From Hetaerina americana (taxonomy: Eukaryota > Arthropoda > Insecta > Odonata > Calopterygidae), in assembly GCA_022747635.1 (NCBI GenBank), contig JAKTNV010000014.1, forward strand, positions 8,196,610 through 8,260,609: a stretch of 64,000 nucleotides of DNA. The letters run 5' to 3'. The translations under genes and the position numbers were made by a program. This document shows, one piece after another, positions 11,211 to 23,383 of the stretch (position 1 is its first letter; each line of letters begins with the position of its first letter). The notes under the pieces are model-generated. The model had not been told where the DNA came from, did not search any database, and was given only the letters and a program-made list of their open reading frames with translations.

Positions 11211-12698
11211 GGAATTTCTTCACACAACTATGAAACTACTCGAGTTGAATCTCGTGTTTATGCAAAATGTCCAGCTGTACTATATAAATACAAAGTATTT
11301 TCTAAATAACCATTTTACACTTTTGTTCGTAAAGGCAAGATAAAAATATTAACGACAGAAAACTGCAATAATGTTAAAACAAAACTCATTTTCAAGGCAA
11401 GATGAACTAGCGAAAGATGTTAATTCTCATCACGAATAACTCCAAGTTGGGAAGCTTTGGCGCAAATAAATTGTTTATGAGAACTCTAAGAAAAAATATG
11501 CATTATGAAGTGGAGATTGGGAATAACACGTAGGTATTGAATATCTAAAATTCAAGAAATTCTCACGAACGCCACACTAAAACAAGAATAAACCACCTTG
11601 AATAGCTGCTCCCTTTCCATATGACATACGCCGATCACATTTTACGATAGGTTTTCCCAACAGACTATAAAGGAAGACGTACTAATAAATTGTCAAAAAA
11701 CGCAAGCCCGTATTTTATTGCACTATATCTTCCGAGCAGCATGGAAGCAATTGAATTGAGCAGCCGCAGAGGAGTTAACTTGGTAAAATTTCGAGGAATT
11801 TCCTTATATCCTTACTTCTCCGTATAATCCAAAGAGCACAATAAAGAGTTTCATAGCTACAATCAAGCCATTCATGACATACCCGAAATAGGTCACCGAT
11901 CTTTTATTGACGAAACTGTGCCAAAGGGATATATTTTTCGATCAGGTGTCCATTTATCCCACTATCTTAAATACATAGGAATAACATGTGCATTTCCAGA
12001 ATAGGGAAATTATGATTAAAAATTACTTTAACGGTTCATCTAAAAAAGGAATAAGATAGTGAGACCACCGTTTGATTTTCTTCATATTATCATTACCTCA
12101 TGAGTTCACGCTTGATTTCACCTCCCTACATCCCTGAATATAAAATTCTAATGTTGATAAATTGTCAGAAATTGATCAACTTAGCAGGAAAACATAGATA
12201 CATCTTTTAAATAAATGACCAGAGATGCAAAATATATAATATTAACAATGCAATTTAAATTCAGCTACTTTAAAGGGATTTGAAAATGACAACATCAAAA
12301 GCATAACGGATAATTAAATTGTACCTAAATTAAGTGACTAAACATATTTTTGCATGTAATTAAATTATTGTTAAATTTATAGACATATAAATGACTTGTG
12401 TCCGCAAAAATTAGTAACAATACTGAAATATACTCGGTTCATTTTCAACTTTACGTATGATAAATACTTTATTTGTCAATTTTAAGTCCAACGAATTGAA
12501 GTCCATTTTTTTACCATAAAAAACAATTTTAATATCACCCAAAATTTAGAGAAGCTAACACTCATTTGATTTTACTTACATTATTGACTGAAAGAATATG
12601 AATTTAACTTACTCTGCAAACCGCAAGGCATTAGACCACAAAATGTGGTATCCTTCTCTCTGTAGCTTTTAAGAAGAAATAGTTTTCAATATATACTA
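11211..12698. other. No recognisable gene
   Basis: AT-rich non-coding sequence; no repeat recognised. Confidence 0.5.
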
Positions 12699-13451
12699 CG
12701 AGGGTCATCCGGAAAGTAGTACCCGTTCGTGCCGCATGAAGTGCTGACGACGCGAGTAGCCGCTGGACGAGGTCAGATAGCTTCAGTGGCTTGTCTGCCT
12801 TCTCTGAGCCAAGTTGCGTGACGCTAGCATTGCCTGTGTTGTTTCTGTGATTGTTTACAATGTTTAAAAAAATTGAGAACGCCGCCAGTTGTGAAGTGAG
12901 GGCAGTGATTAAATTCCTCAATGCAAGAAACGTTCGCCCATGTGATATTCATCGCCAATTAAAGGAGGTGTATGGAGACAATGTAATGGACGAGTCGTCT
13001 GTTCGGCGGTGGTGTCGCAACTTCAACATGGGGAGGGGGAACATACACGACGATGAGCGTTCGGGGAGACCGTCTGTCATTACAGACCAACTGGTGAGCT
13101 CAGTTGACGAATTCGTGAGGAACGATCGGCGCGTCACAATTGATGACATCTGTGAGCATTTTCCCAATGTTTCTCGAACAATTGTTCATGAAATTGTTAA
13201 ACACCATCTGCATTATGCAAAAATTTGTGCAAGATGGGTCCCTCGCGTATCTCAATGAGCTGGCGGCGAAGGACTATGCAGCAGGAATACAGAAACTTGT
13301 CACACGTTATGACAAATGCCTTAATTTGCTTGGAGATTATGTTGAGAATTAGTTTAAAGTATCCTCTTTCAAATAAAATTTTTTATGTTTGTTAATATTT
13401 ACTTTTGTGTCTTTATTTCACGAACGGGTACTACTTTCCGGATGACCCTCG
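12699..13451 (+). mobile_element. Internally deleted mariner transposon
   Basis: A 753-bp element bounded by perfectly identical 33-bp terminal inverted repeats beginning CGAGGGTCATCCGGAAAGTA (12699-12731 and 13419-13451). It is flanked by the expected TA target duplication (12697-12698 and 13452-13453). Full-length mariners are about 1.3 kb, so roughly 500 bp is missing. The transposase remnant inside lacks the catalytic domain, making this a non-autonomous derivative. Identical inverted repeats suggest it moved recently or was kept mobilisable. Confidence 0.92.
12851..13352 (+). pseudogene. mariner transposase, catalytic core deleted
   Basis: The frame at 12851-13258 encodes the N-terminal DNA-binding part. 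It has a HTH region with DIHRQLKEVYGDNVMDESSV and RRWCRNFNMGRGNIHDDERS, the linker GRPSVITDQLV, the second HTH with DDRRVTIDDI-like spacing, and it ends at the conserved CARWVPR. A second frame (to 13352) then gives the extreme C-terminus AAGIQKLVTRYDKCLNL followed by GDYVEN and a stop. All three catalytic aspartate blocks between them are absent, and the join near 13245 changes frame. A DNA-binding peptide of about 130 residues could still be made in principle; such truncated proteins can interfere with transposition, but that is speculation here. A start at 12860 is also possible. Confidence 0.88.
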
Positions 13452-13617
13452 TATATTCCAGAGATCTTGCTGTGGCATAAGCGAAGTTTTGTCATCTGCA
13501 TCTGACGAAGACCATAAAACGAAACTAAATGTTAATTTTTTTTCCAAACGTGCTCAACACGTGGTAGGGAATTCCTAAAATGTTATGAATTTGGGTACAA
13601 TAATTAACAATTTAGCC

Positions 13618-13750
13618 AACTCTGGTGACGGCTGGGTATAGTCTCCATCTGCCAACTCTGAGGCTGCGTATTTGACTCCCAATGAGGTTTTTTCTAAATC
13701 TAGGGCTTGGCTTTTTAATTGTCTCCGTTGTTATTTTCAAGGTCACAAAT
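13618..13750 (+). repeat. Partial tRNA-derived SINE (same family as 58352)
   Basis: The stretch CTCTGGTGACGGCTGGGTA...TCTGCCAACTCTGAGGCTGCG...TTTGACTCCC aligns with the SINE head at 58358-58420 (GGTCCTGGTGGCGGTTAAGG...CTGCCAACCCAGAGGACGCG...GTTCGATTCC). The B box is degraded (TTTGACTCC). The tail was not recognised. Confidence 0.5.
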
Positions 13751-14577
13751 GTCTGTTTCCGGAGAAAGGATATATAATTAAGTGAATAAATTGAAGATGT
13801 TAATTGAAGTAAAATCAAAGTCTAGGTACTTTCATAGGCATTAACTAAAATAAGAGACCAAAAGGATTAACGAGCAGCATTCCCTAATAGCATACGTGAT
13901 ACAGACGACTTAGAGCAAATTGGGTTCTCACAAATTTAACTGATTACTTCCAGCTTAGGATGGTACTTCAGGGAGAAAGGGCCCCTTGTCCTCGATGAGT
14001 CACTTCCGCCGCCCATCGGGAGACGGAAGAAACCCCTTCTCCCCGTTTGGGAGCTCCATTTATTCGGCATTAAGTATATAAATCAGACGACGGAAGAGAG
14101 GGCATGAGCATGAAAGCGTTTAACTGCTGGGGCATCAATCAATACATTTCTACTGAGGGGTGATGTACACTCCGCCTTCGGATCGGGAAATGAAATGGCA
14201 CAAATATGTTTCTCACAGAACAAATTCAGGAATAGGTACACGTACATTTAAAGGCTCAAATAGAAAATAAAAATCTGAAAATTTCTTCAATAAGTGCCAA
14301 AGTTTTCACAGAAAATTAAATATTTCGGTACAATATATTCTAGGTATAAGTACAACGGAATAAAATCTGTGATGTTTCGAAAAACGCACATTGGTATTAC
14401 TCTTCTAGTTACGCTGATGAGCGACGATCGATGTGAAACTAAGACCTTTTGCAGAACGTTCGATACAAAATAGCATACGTTTTCCAAATAGGCCACAACA
14501 TTTTATGCATCCAGACCCCACTAAGTAATCTTGCACAATCCGTATTAAATCAGCCGTCACTATAATGTGAACCTGAT
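13751..14577. other. No recognisable gene
   Basis: Mostly AT-rich. A slightly GC-richer patch at 13980-14120 contains a TATATAAA-like motif near 14075 but no supported transcript. Confidence 0.4.
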
Positions 14578-14892
14578 AAAAAGGGGATCGGGACTGGTGC
14601 GGTGGCTATCATACTGGCTTCCCACCCAAAAGGCTTGGGTTCGCACCCAAAAGGCGGTGTTGAATATTTTTCAGAGGTATCTCGATCCCTACTTGAGGTG
14701 CTTTGTGGAGGGCATTTTAAGTGAGTACGCAGTCCGTCGGATGGGACGTTAAGCTGCGGACCCCTTGGCGTCTTTCGTATAGAGCCGCCTAGGCCGGGTT
14801 TCTCTCCACACTTCATCCTTTCCTGTCCATCCCCAATGGCGCAAATGACCTCAGTGGTCGGTTGCCTTCCCTAAATACTTCTACTACTACCA
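14578..14892 (+). repeat. tRNA-derived SINE, family C, forward copy
   Basis: Head: GGGACTGGTGCGGTGGCTAT...GGCTTGGGTTCGCACCC, with A-box-like and B-box-like (GGTTCGCACC) motifs. Body: GGACCCCTTGGCG...TTTCTCTCCAC...TGTCCATCCCCAATGGCG. Tail: a CTACTACTACC microsatellite, as in many arthropod SINEs. A second copy in reverse orientation begins about 235 bp downstream. The small open frames crossing it are not genes. Confidence 0.75.
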
Positions 14893-15126
14893 GATAAAAA
14901 ATATTCTACCATGAGTGATATAAAGAAAATTTTTTTCACCACTGTCGAAAAATTTCGGAAATTGCGTGGGGGCGCTATTTCCTATTTCTTACACCGCAAT
15001 TTGAGTATATCTCGAAGAAAAAGCGGAGATATAGCAAAATATATTTAATAAGTAGTCAAACTAAATACCATGGAGTTGGCAAGCACAATGAATGCATCCC
15101 AAGTATCATCACTGCGGGAAAACAAA

Positions 15127-15320
15127 GTTCAATGGCGTAGTAGTAGTTTTAGGAGAGGCGAATGACAGCTATGGTCATTTACGCCACTGGGGATGGATGG
15201 GAAAGGAAGCGTGGACAGAAACCCGACGACGGCATTAGCCTACTAATAACGAAAGGCGCCAAGGGGTCCACAGTTAAACGTCCAATCCAACGGATGGCGT
15301 ATCCACTCAAAATTCTCTAC
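15127..15320 (-). repeat. tRNA-derived SINE, family C, reverse copy
   Basis: The reverse complement aligns with the body and tail of the copy at 14578-14892. It shares GGACCCCTTGGCG(C/T)CTTTCG, GGGTTTCT(C/G)TCCAC, CCATCCCCA(A/G)TGGCG and a CTACTACTAC tail. The tRNA head is missing, consistent with 5' truncation. Confidence 0.72.
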
Positions 15321-15510
15321 GTCAGTACGTTAGCCACCCTACCACCGCAAACCCGTAAGTGACATGGAGTACCCGTATGTTATTGAGGGGGAAAAATCAC
15401 CTGAATAACACATATTGTATTTAAGTACGCATAAGCATTTTATTATGTGCGGACAATACCTTTACGTACGAGCTCGTAGCTATTTATTGGTTCCATGCAG
15501 TTTTGATAAA

Positions 15511-16339
15511 TGGTCCTTTCCAAAAGTAGTAGGAATAACTTTTTCCCGGATAGGCGGACGGAAGGGCCGAGGTTTCTCTGGCTGGGTGTGAGGGAGTGGA
15601 ATCTCAGTAACAGCTGGAAGGCAGTGGCAGTTGGCTCCCAGCTTTGCTGAGTGCGGATCGTTTGGTTGCAAAACATTTATAACGCGACCTCGTTACGCTC
15701 CGTTATGAACCAGTTATTGGAATTTTCGGGTGTTGTTTTGTGACAAAAGTTATTCCTGAAAGGTAGAGAAGATGAAGAAGACGCCGAACGTTCAGGACGC
15801 CCTTCAACCTCAAAAAAGTGACGAAAATCTTGCATGAGTGAAGAATTTGTTGGACAGAGATCGTAGATTAAGTGTTGGTATGGTTGCTGATTATTCATTG
15901 GCATGCCTAAGAGCGATGTGTATCGGCTTGTGCCCAAATACATGGGCACGAGAAAGGTGTGTGTGAAGTTGGTGCCGAGAGAGTTCTCGGACGAACAAAA
16001 GGAAACTCGCACGCGGACGTGACAAGGGCTTCTCGACCATGTGAGTTGTGATCCAAATTTTACAGGTAATACGCCACCAGACTTCTTCCTCCCCGTCACT
16101 TTAAAACTGTGGTGAAATGACGTCACCACGGCTCGGTGGAAGCGTTACAAGAGGCCGCGATGAGGGAGCTTAGCAGCATTCCGGGCGCCGCCTTCCAGAA
16201 GGCGTACGAGGCGTGGGAAATCTGCTGGCAGAGGTGTGTGGACGGATGGTACTATTTCGAAGACTTTTGAGTAAATGTATCAACTCTAGCAATTAATTCT
16301 TTTTAATCAACTCAGTCCTACAACTTTTGGGAGGGACCT
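15511..16339 (+). mobile_element. Internally deleted mariner relic
   Basis: The left end GGTCCTTTCCAAAAGTAGTA (from 15512) and the right end, read inverted, GGTCCCTCCCAAAAGTTGTA (to 16338) match at about 23 of 29 positions, as decayed terminal inverted repeats. Element length is about 830 bp against about 1.3 kb for an intact mariner. The family differs from the 12.7-kb copy in both ends and protein sequence. Confidence 0.75.
15700..16270 (+). pseudogene. mariner transposase relic, core missing
   Basis: Frameshifted plus-strand blocks in the right order: EDEEDAERSGRPSTS (linker after the first HTH), NLLDRDRRLSVGMVAD (second HTH), then GTRKVCVKLVPREFSDEQK (the conserved RKV-WVP block) and LLDHVSCDPNF. 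The next block is PPDFFLP, corresponding to the third catalytic block (APCDFFLFP). Then comes ALQEAAMRELSSIPG...FQKAYEAWEICWQRC with the terminal YFEDF before a stop near 16270. The first and second catalytic aspartate blocks are absent, so about 110-120 residues were lost internally. Stops and frameshifts confirm it is dead. Confidence 0.78.
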
Positions 16340-16724
16340 TGTAGGTCTGTTACACAATATGCCATCAGGACGGTGCAAAGGAGGTATGAAAGACTGCATG
16401 TAGTCTCTAAGGTCTCCTTTCAAGGTTACCAAGAGTTATTGATTAAAAAATAGTACAGTATAATAAAACAATAGATCCTGAAAGATAAAATTTTCGACCC
16501 AAGAAGTTCTGAGTTCGAGAGAAAATATTCCAGAGGATAAAGTTTTTATTAAACTACTTGTATAAGAAATCTATCGTCAAAATATCTCATTTTGAGATAC
16601 TTAGAGAGCTAGAAGAAAATACTTGGCAAAGGCAAAGGTATCCTAGATTGGAATAAGGACTTTAAATAATCAGTGATCATGTATTGTGTTAGCTCTAACG
16701 CAGTTGAAAATCATATGTTCTCCA

Positions 16725-17400
16725 AGTAGGTGTCATCGGACCTTATTTATTCCTTCTTTACTTTAACGATATTAAATTTGTGTTAATATTACAAGTCGCT
16801 CGTTTGCCGACGACGCAATGTTTTACGGAGATATCTGTAGTATTGAGAATAGCGCAGCATTAACCGATGACCTTAATCAGACAGCGTTGATGCGATACCA
16901 TTTAGAATTACATTACAAGTTAAAGAAGTGTGCAGTAATGATTTTTAAGTAGAACCATGTCTCTCTCGGGCATTTACTGTATCGAAAATTGGAAATTAGC
17001 AAGCGTCAACACGATTAAAAATTTACGCTTCACCTTTACAACTTCTTTAGGGTGAAACACAAACGGGGAATATGTGGACAAGCTACCCAGTAATTAAGAG
17101 TTATCAGAAGATCCTTGGGGGAAAATGTGACGAGAGAGTTAATGACTGCTTGCTATATTTCGTTGGTTTATTCTCCTTTTCATATGTTGCTCGGGGACCC
17201 TCACGAAGGGGGAATGGTTTCCCAATTAGACTGTGTGCAAAGAGTGGATGCTATATTGGTAATTCGTTTTCATGATTAACGTTAAAGTGTATCTACATAG
17301 ATTATTAAAAGAACTAGAGGTTAGGAATAACTCACGACGCAAAGGTCAACTACCAGAATAAATCTTTTTCATTCATTAGAAGTGGGTCTCTGCTGAGATG
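16725..17400 (+). pseudogene. Jockey/CR1-like non-LTR reverse transcriptase relic
   Basis: Plus-strand frames give QVGVIGPYLFLLYFNDIKF, matching the RT block GVPQGSVLGPLLFLLYINDL, then FADDAMFYGDICSIENSAAL, the FADD catalytic box with the usual spacing. LTDDLNQ and LKKCAVMIFK follow (family: LNxxKCxVMxF). Further down, GDPHEGGMVSQLDCVQRVDA (17188-17250) matches the C-terminal WxPHxxxxxxxLExVQRRAA region. Frameshifts and stops interrupt it, and no ends were found. The first half of the ORF, including any endonuclease domain, is missing. Confidence 0.8.
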
Positions 17401-18300
17401 ACGATAATTATTGGCCCTACCGTATTACGGTGGGAGAGACCATGGTAGTAAGTTAAAATATTTTACTGCCCATTATTTTTATAGTTTTTGGATAAAGTAT
17501 CATGCTTAATGGTAACCATATGCATAAATAGGCAACTCAATAGCAATTCCGCGGCATATTATAAGGAGTTTGAAAAATAAAGAAAACTAACCATGGCATT
17601 CAATAAAACGCAATGTTCTATAGCAATGAAAAGTACACAACAACCTGCCTAACAAATTGATAAACCAAGAAAAGCAAATAAAAATGATTTCCGCTTTCCA
17701 GAATAAAAAAATGAATTTCGATGAATGCGCTTCCAATGCTGCGGATTATCCAACCAAGTGTTCGTACACATTTGTAAATTGGAATCAGTATTTTGATAAT
17801 TAAACTTTAAATACTAAGAGAGTATTTCCTCTCGAGGTCTCCCGGTTTGGGTGATTATAACTTCCAAAATACTTCTTTAAAATAAATTGGAAATCCAGAA
17901 AACTCGGCATGAGATATCGATCAAAAATTAATTATCTGCAAGAGATTACATACTAATTTACGAGAAGTAGAGACACTGAGAATGCATGGTTTAGACTTTT
18001 TTTAGTTACCAAATTTCATACCCATTTGGTATTTATAAACATTTTTAAGGATATCCACTAAGCAATATCTCCATTACGAAAAACTCAGGTTTCATACATT
18101 CGAGATCTCTTTACAGAAACAAGTAATACAACCACATGAAACTCGCAAGCCGTCAAATGGTTGCTTTGGCGGGGGCACTAGAACACAAGCTATGCATGTA
18201 GAAATATTAGTTTATTCAATTATTTCAATAAAAATGTGCTGATATATACCTGTATAAACACTCATGACCGTAAATATAACGTTTCACACTCACACAAAGC
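17401..18300. other. No recognisable gene
   Basis: AT-rich non-coding sequence. Confidence 0.5.
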
Positions 18301-18650
18301 CTGTCCGGAAAGAATCCGTTCATGCAATATTTTGAGAAAAAAGCTTACCCAGAACAATGAGCCTTAGTTCCCATAGAAGTACTCCCCTTGGGACATCAAA
18401 CACTTATCCCAGCGTCTGTTTCCTTTTTCAAAACATTCGAAATAGCCCTTTTTCCAAATGGCCATCCTCCCTGGCCTGCATACCTCGTTGCATTCTCTAT
18501 TCATCTTGACAACGTCTAGAATTTTGTGTTGCAGTTGCACACGACTTAATCAAGCCGCAAACGATTACCCAGATATTCTAAAAAAGGTCATCGCTAGAGA
18601 TGAGTCATGGGTTCGCGGCTATAACCCTGAAATAAATGCCTAGTCTTCCA
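18301..18650. pseudogene. Rearranged mariner relic, two inverted pieces
   Basis: The minus strand at 18364-18444 encodes YFECFEKGNRRWDKCLMSQG followed by EYFYGN and a stop, a mariner C-terminus (CFxxWxxRWDKCVxSQGEYFEGN). The plus strand at 18545-18643 encodes NQAANDYPDILKKVIARDES followed by WVRGYNPE. This matches the first catalytic block (IITGDESWVYGYDPE), including its aspartate. The two pieces lie head to head in opposite orientation, so an inversion or two insertions occurred. CTGTCCGGAAAGAATCCGTT at 18301 may be the terminal inverted repeat beyond the C-terminus. Confidence 0.65.
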
Positions 18651-20937
18651 AAGACTCGGTTGAGTATTGAAACCATCAAAAAAATACTTCCAGTATTTTT
18701 ACAAAACAAACTTATTGTTATAGCTCTCTTGATGAAATTTAGCATCATTCTTGCACAGCCAAGAATCACATTCCTATCTTTTTTGGTATCTTTTGGCTTC
18801 AAACGGCTCAGACAGATGATACGACGAAGACTTGTATGCACCGAGAAGAAGCAAAATAAAACTCAATCAAGTCATTTAACCGCAGTAATATATGGGGTGG
18901 TCAGTAAAAAGTTATCATAGCCCGGAATTTCCCTCGAAAAAATTGGATATCTTAGCTTGTGTTTGATTGCTTAGCTTACATTTTTATGAATGAGTCTCAA
19001 TAATTTTTATTTCAATATTGGATCCCATCAGCGGATACCGTTTCACTTTGACAGAAGTTCAGTTCGCCTACGCCTGCTTCCGACGATGAAACGTGATTAC
19101 CACAAAGGTGTTTAAACAATCTGAGGAATAGGAAAATGTAATACGCATACATCTGGACTAAATAAAAGACGAAGACCACATTTCACTTTGACTTCATAAG
19201 AGATTTTTAGCAAAAACACAGGTGAAGTGTGTTGATGAAATGTATTGGTATAGAATCAAGCCTGTTGCCTTGGAATATGGTCTTTTGCGATTGATATCGT
19301 ATTAAAGAATTTTCATGATATCTCTATAGCACGAGTTTGGTTCATAAACCGTTTCCAATGTTGATACAACATAGTTATGTTATGTACCCTGATATCGAAA
19401 TATTATACCCCTATAGCTTTTCCAGCAGAAGCCTGTATTTCGCTTTTTTGCCATCGGAGCTCTGCAGTTTGCTCTCTGAGTGGGAATGATGTAGCCAAGT
19501 TTCAACTACAGCTAAAGCCTTCCAAGGAATTTTTCAACTTCCCAAAGCATTAACTTCAACCGTGAATAAACTTGTACACGCCGGCCTTATTTTTCTGGTT
19601 TGAGAAAACTCGGTTAACCGCGCAAAAACACGTCTCAGGAGTAATTTTCCTGTTACCAATGTGTGGGTGGGACACCAATGAAATTTCCGATATTTCTGAT
19701 ACTACCCATAATGGTATTTGACGACCTTCTATTACAATGGTAGCAGCAGTTTTGAAGCGTATTTATGTGCAAACAGGGACTAAAGTTCTAGGTACACCAT
19801 CCTTTGAAATTTAGGCCCGTACCGAGAGTCGTTCCTACAAAGCGAGCCTTTACTTAGGCACAGGTGAGAACGAAGAGAGGATTTCTGTGTGAGAAGCATA
19901 AGGCTCTCTTTTTTAAGGAAGTCTACTCGAACAAAGGTCGGCTCAGAGTTCCCTACGTTTTGGCAGGTCAGACAATGGAAATATTTGGATGCGAGAGGGT
20001 TTTTTTTTCCACTATCGGTGTGAACTGCGATCATGACAACCGATTGTGAAGGCAACCTTAGATAGACGGCCTTCAGTACGAGCCTTAATTCCTCCCTTCT
20101 TTATACAATTGAAACTATCTTCTACCTGTTCTGTAGGGAAAAGCCTAAGCCTTCCATAGCATCAAATTTATGCCGACTAACGATTTGTTCAGGTGCATAG
20201 AAAAATTCCATGTAACCTCGTGTGCTACCTCCGTCGTTGCCGCAGGAGAAATGTATATGTTGCAACTTGCATTGGTTACCGCTTGCGTAATTCAATGAAA
20301 CTTGTCTAACATATAAACCATACAAAAAGCTAAAGAACAATCATTAATGGTAATTTTTCATGATAAATTATGAATATATAAGACTCATGATCTTATTTGA
20401 CAGACTTCTATAATTTAATATTCAGTGATTCATGCGACAATGAATAAAAAAATGGTTTAAAAGTCTGTCAACATTTTTCCGTGCCATATTATATTCAGGG
20501 AATAGTATTTTCTGCCGAAAAAAATATTAGAAATGTTTATTTGGTGTCTGTATCGATATTTAACGCGTATATTGGAAAGTTTTTTCTAGATTTACACCCT
20601 TTCAATTTGGTAGCAATCTGTTGTACTCTTTTAGATTAAACTGTACAGATAAATTGGTATTAACTAGTAAATGAATGTTTTTGTATCTACTCAGTGATCC
20701 TAGTACGCAGAGGTATTTTTTTAAATCAGGGATATTTTAAATTTAACCAAAAAATTCGCATACTTATTTCACAAAGTATCCAATTTATTTCATAGATACG
20801 AGATTCGCCATTAAATATAGATGCCTTTCTTTAATATCTAGCGCTATGAACCAATTCATTTCGCGATTAAAAACCGAGAAATGCTTACGTATTAACGGCC
20901 GGTAAAGTGATGCTTTTTATAATTTATAGATAAAGGC
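18651..20937. other. No recognisable gene
   Basis: Several short open frames (for example 18636-18920 and 19780-20055 minus) show no domain I recognise and no convincing splice sites. Probably old, unrecognised repeat or unique DNA. Confidence 0.4.
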
Positions 20938-21227
20938 GGGTCGCGGCAGTAGAGCGTTGAACTACCGACCGGAAGGTTTCCCGATCAGTTGCCAGTCTGT
21001 TTGCCCGATCAGTTGCAAGCCTCCCTGGGCACCCTCAGCTCCACCCAAGCTGTGTGATTTTTTGGGTACCAGATCTTCCCTGGGAAACCATAACCGGCCC
21101 ATGGAAAGGAACTGGCCCTCCTACCCTGATGTGTGAATGCCACATGCCGTATAGGGCTTAGTACTGGGTGAACCCTAACATCACCTAGCAAACCGACCTT
21201 CGGGTTGAATACTGAGTTTATGGTTTC
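20938..21227 (+). repeat. tRNA-derived SINE, family A (altered B box)
   Basis: Begins GGGTCGCGGCAGTAGAGCG and ends CGACCTTCGGGTTGAATACTG...TTTATGGTTT. It aligns over its length with the copies at 35754, 38983 and 27201 (minus). Shared body blocks include GGGTACCAGATCTTCC, TGGGAAACCATAAC, GGAAAGGAACTGGCCC and GCTTAGTACTGGGTGAAC. Where other copies carry GGGTTCGATTCCC, this copy has a duplicated CCCGATCAGTTGC, so the pol III B box is destroyed. Confidence 0.88.
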
Positions 21228-23383
21228 TATGTTAATAGATATAAATATGCAGCAAAATATTTTTGTTCCAGTAAGTTCATCACTCGAGGCAGATCCACAG
21301 GCTTTTTTCATACCATTCGTGCGTTAGCCTATTAAATTACATGAAATCAGCTCTAGCCTAAATTATTTTTCACTTACTTTGTACAAAAATATAGATTAAT
21401 TGATGGCACTTCCGCGGCAAGTATTCTAAATATATTTTGTATTTAAAAGTGTGAATATTTTATTTTTGAACTAGAGTGATCCTTCATGTAGAGGAAAACT
21501 ATATAGTAACTTCTCCTTTAATGAACATTTGAACTTTCCTCTCAAAAACCGTATATTGCTCATTTCCCTAACTGTGACCCTTTACAAAAACAGCGTTCAT
21601 TAAGTGCTGGAGTGCCTTCACACACTGGCTTCTGACTTTGGAGTGCCTTCACACACGATCACATAATGTGATTGCTCCACGTGAGCCTTAACTTTAGGGT
21701 GAGTAAATCGTAATATGTTTGTCGCAAAGGTACACAGGAAGCCGAGTGATAGTCGTCAGACTTTTTGTCGGATATGCTTTTTCTAAATTTGTTGCGTTCT
21801 CAAGATTTGGCATGAAAAATTTAATAATCCGGTCACAATCACTCATCGAGCGATACATTCACCTTGACTGTATGCAAGAAATAATTGCACGGAAGGATGC
21901 GGACCTATTACGCTAAATGGATCGTCACGGTGTAGGATAAACTCATTTGAAATTTGCACTTATGAAACGCAGAAAATGTTTTTGTTTGCTAACCTTTTGG
22001 CCAAATAAGATCAACACACAACCACTTTCTTTATACTAAACTTGTGCATACCATCACGTTGGCAAATAGCCATCAACCGCTGTCTTTACACCATCAAATT
22101 TAATTTAGATTCTTAATTTGCTATCAAGAGGGTTCAGCTAGACGGCGAGCTAAGATATGCAGAAAGTTAAATTTTTTTAGGCAATATGAAGTAAAAAACT
22201 ATACCTAAAGCCGTGGAACAGGTATCAATTTTTAATTCAAGACATAGGTTCTCACACCTCCAGTTTGCTACCACTGCTCTCACTTTTACAAACGTCTGTA
22301 TCTGACGACCTAAATAAATGTTTTTCTAAAGTATATATGCATACCCTTGAATTCCTTTTAAATTCGTATTATTAATTCATTCCATCAAAGGCTTCCCATA
22401 ATGCCTACCACTTTGGAGATATCCGATCGAAAAAGCACTCATTATCATTTGTTCATCGACGACTCAACTCATCCATTCATCGAAATACAATGAACAGAAC
22501 GGAAACTACCTTCGGTGGTACGGTTCATACCATAAACATGAAGCAATTTAGGGTTATGGGAAACACTTAGTCAAACGCATTACGTCGAAGCAACCAATAA
22601 ACACAACAGTTTACGGGATGAGGCCCTAAACCTCTTCGACTGGCAATCCCCTAAACGATAAAAATGTTATGCACTTCTACGAAGAAATGTTTTACGAACA
22701 CCAAAAACAGGAGTGAAATTATCTTGAATTGACTTTGAATGTTTTGAAGGATACAGCCTTAATAGTGTATAGGTCTAATGATAAAAAACTATTTTACTCG
22801 AGTTCAATTAGAATTCCACTAAAAATGTACACTGTAAGTAGATCAGCGTGAATCTAACATGCAGAGCTTCATAGGATATGAAATTTATCTTCAGAAATGT
22901 AATTTCGGATATTTCAATATTTATTTCGCTAGAATAATTTGTTACTAGTTAATAGGATCCTCATTATGTTGGTTTGATTGTCGAATTAGATCATGAACAG
23001 CGAGGAATTGCCATATATGGAAAGCATTGTGACGAATAACTTAGCAGCGTATTCAGAATATTAGAGGAGTCAGACTGAGAATCAGTCAAAAAACAAAAGT
23101 TCCATTACAGAAAAAACATCTTGAGAAAAATTGGACGGTGAGGATCTTGAAAATGTATAATTAGTCTGGTCGTACTACGGTAGCAGAGATCTTAAAATAA
23201 GACTAAAGAGATATATTCTAGGACCGACAGATTTTAGTTGTCATTTTTTTCGCGAAGAATACGGCATTACAATAATTGGTATTTCATTGGCAACAACTAT
23301 TTAAATAAAACTTAATATAGATGCCGATGATCTAATATCTGGAATGGAATCAGCTCAGTCAAACTCTCTAATGGGAACATACG
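21228..23383. other. No recognisable gene; small tandem duplication
   Basis: AT-rich. The only visible structure is a 31-bp period repeat: TGGAGTGCCTTCACACAC occurs at 21608-21625 and 21639-21656. Confidence 0.5.

Noticed and set aside
14040..14130. TATATAAA motif near 14075 in a GC-richer patch as a possible promoter
   Set aside because: No initiator, ATG-donor pair or open frame in the right position; TATA-like words are common in this AT-rich DNA.
19780..20055. Overlapping frames on both strands with several cysteines, considered as a possible transposase zinc-finger tail
   Set aside because: Cysteine spacing does not match a known finger and no neighbouring transposase blocks were found.
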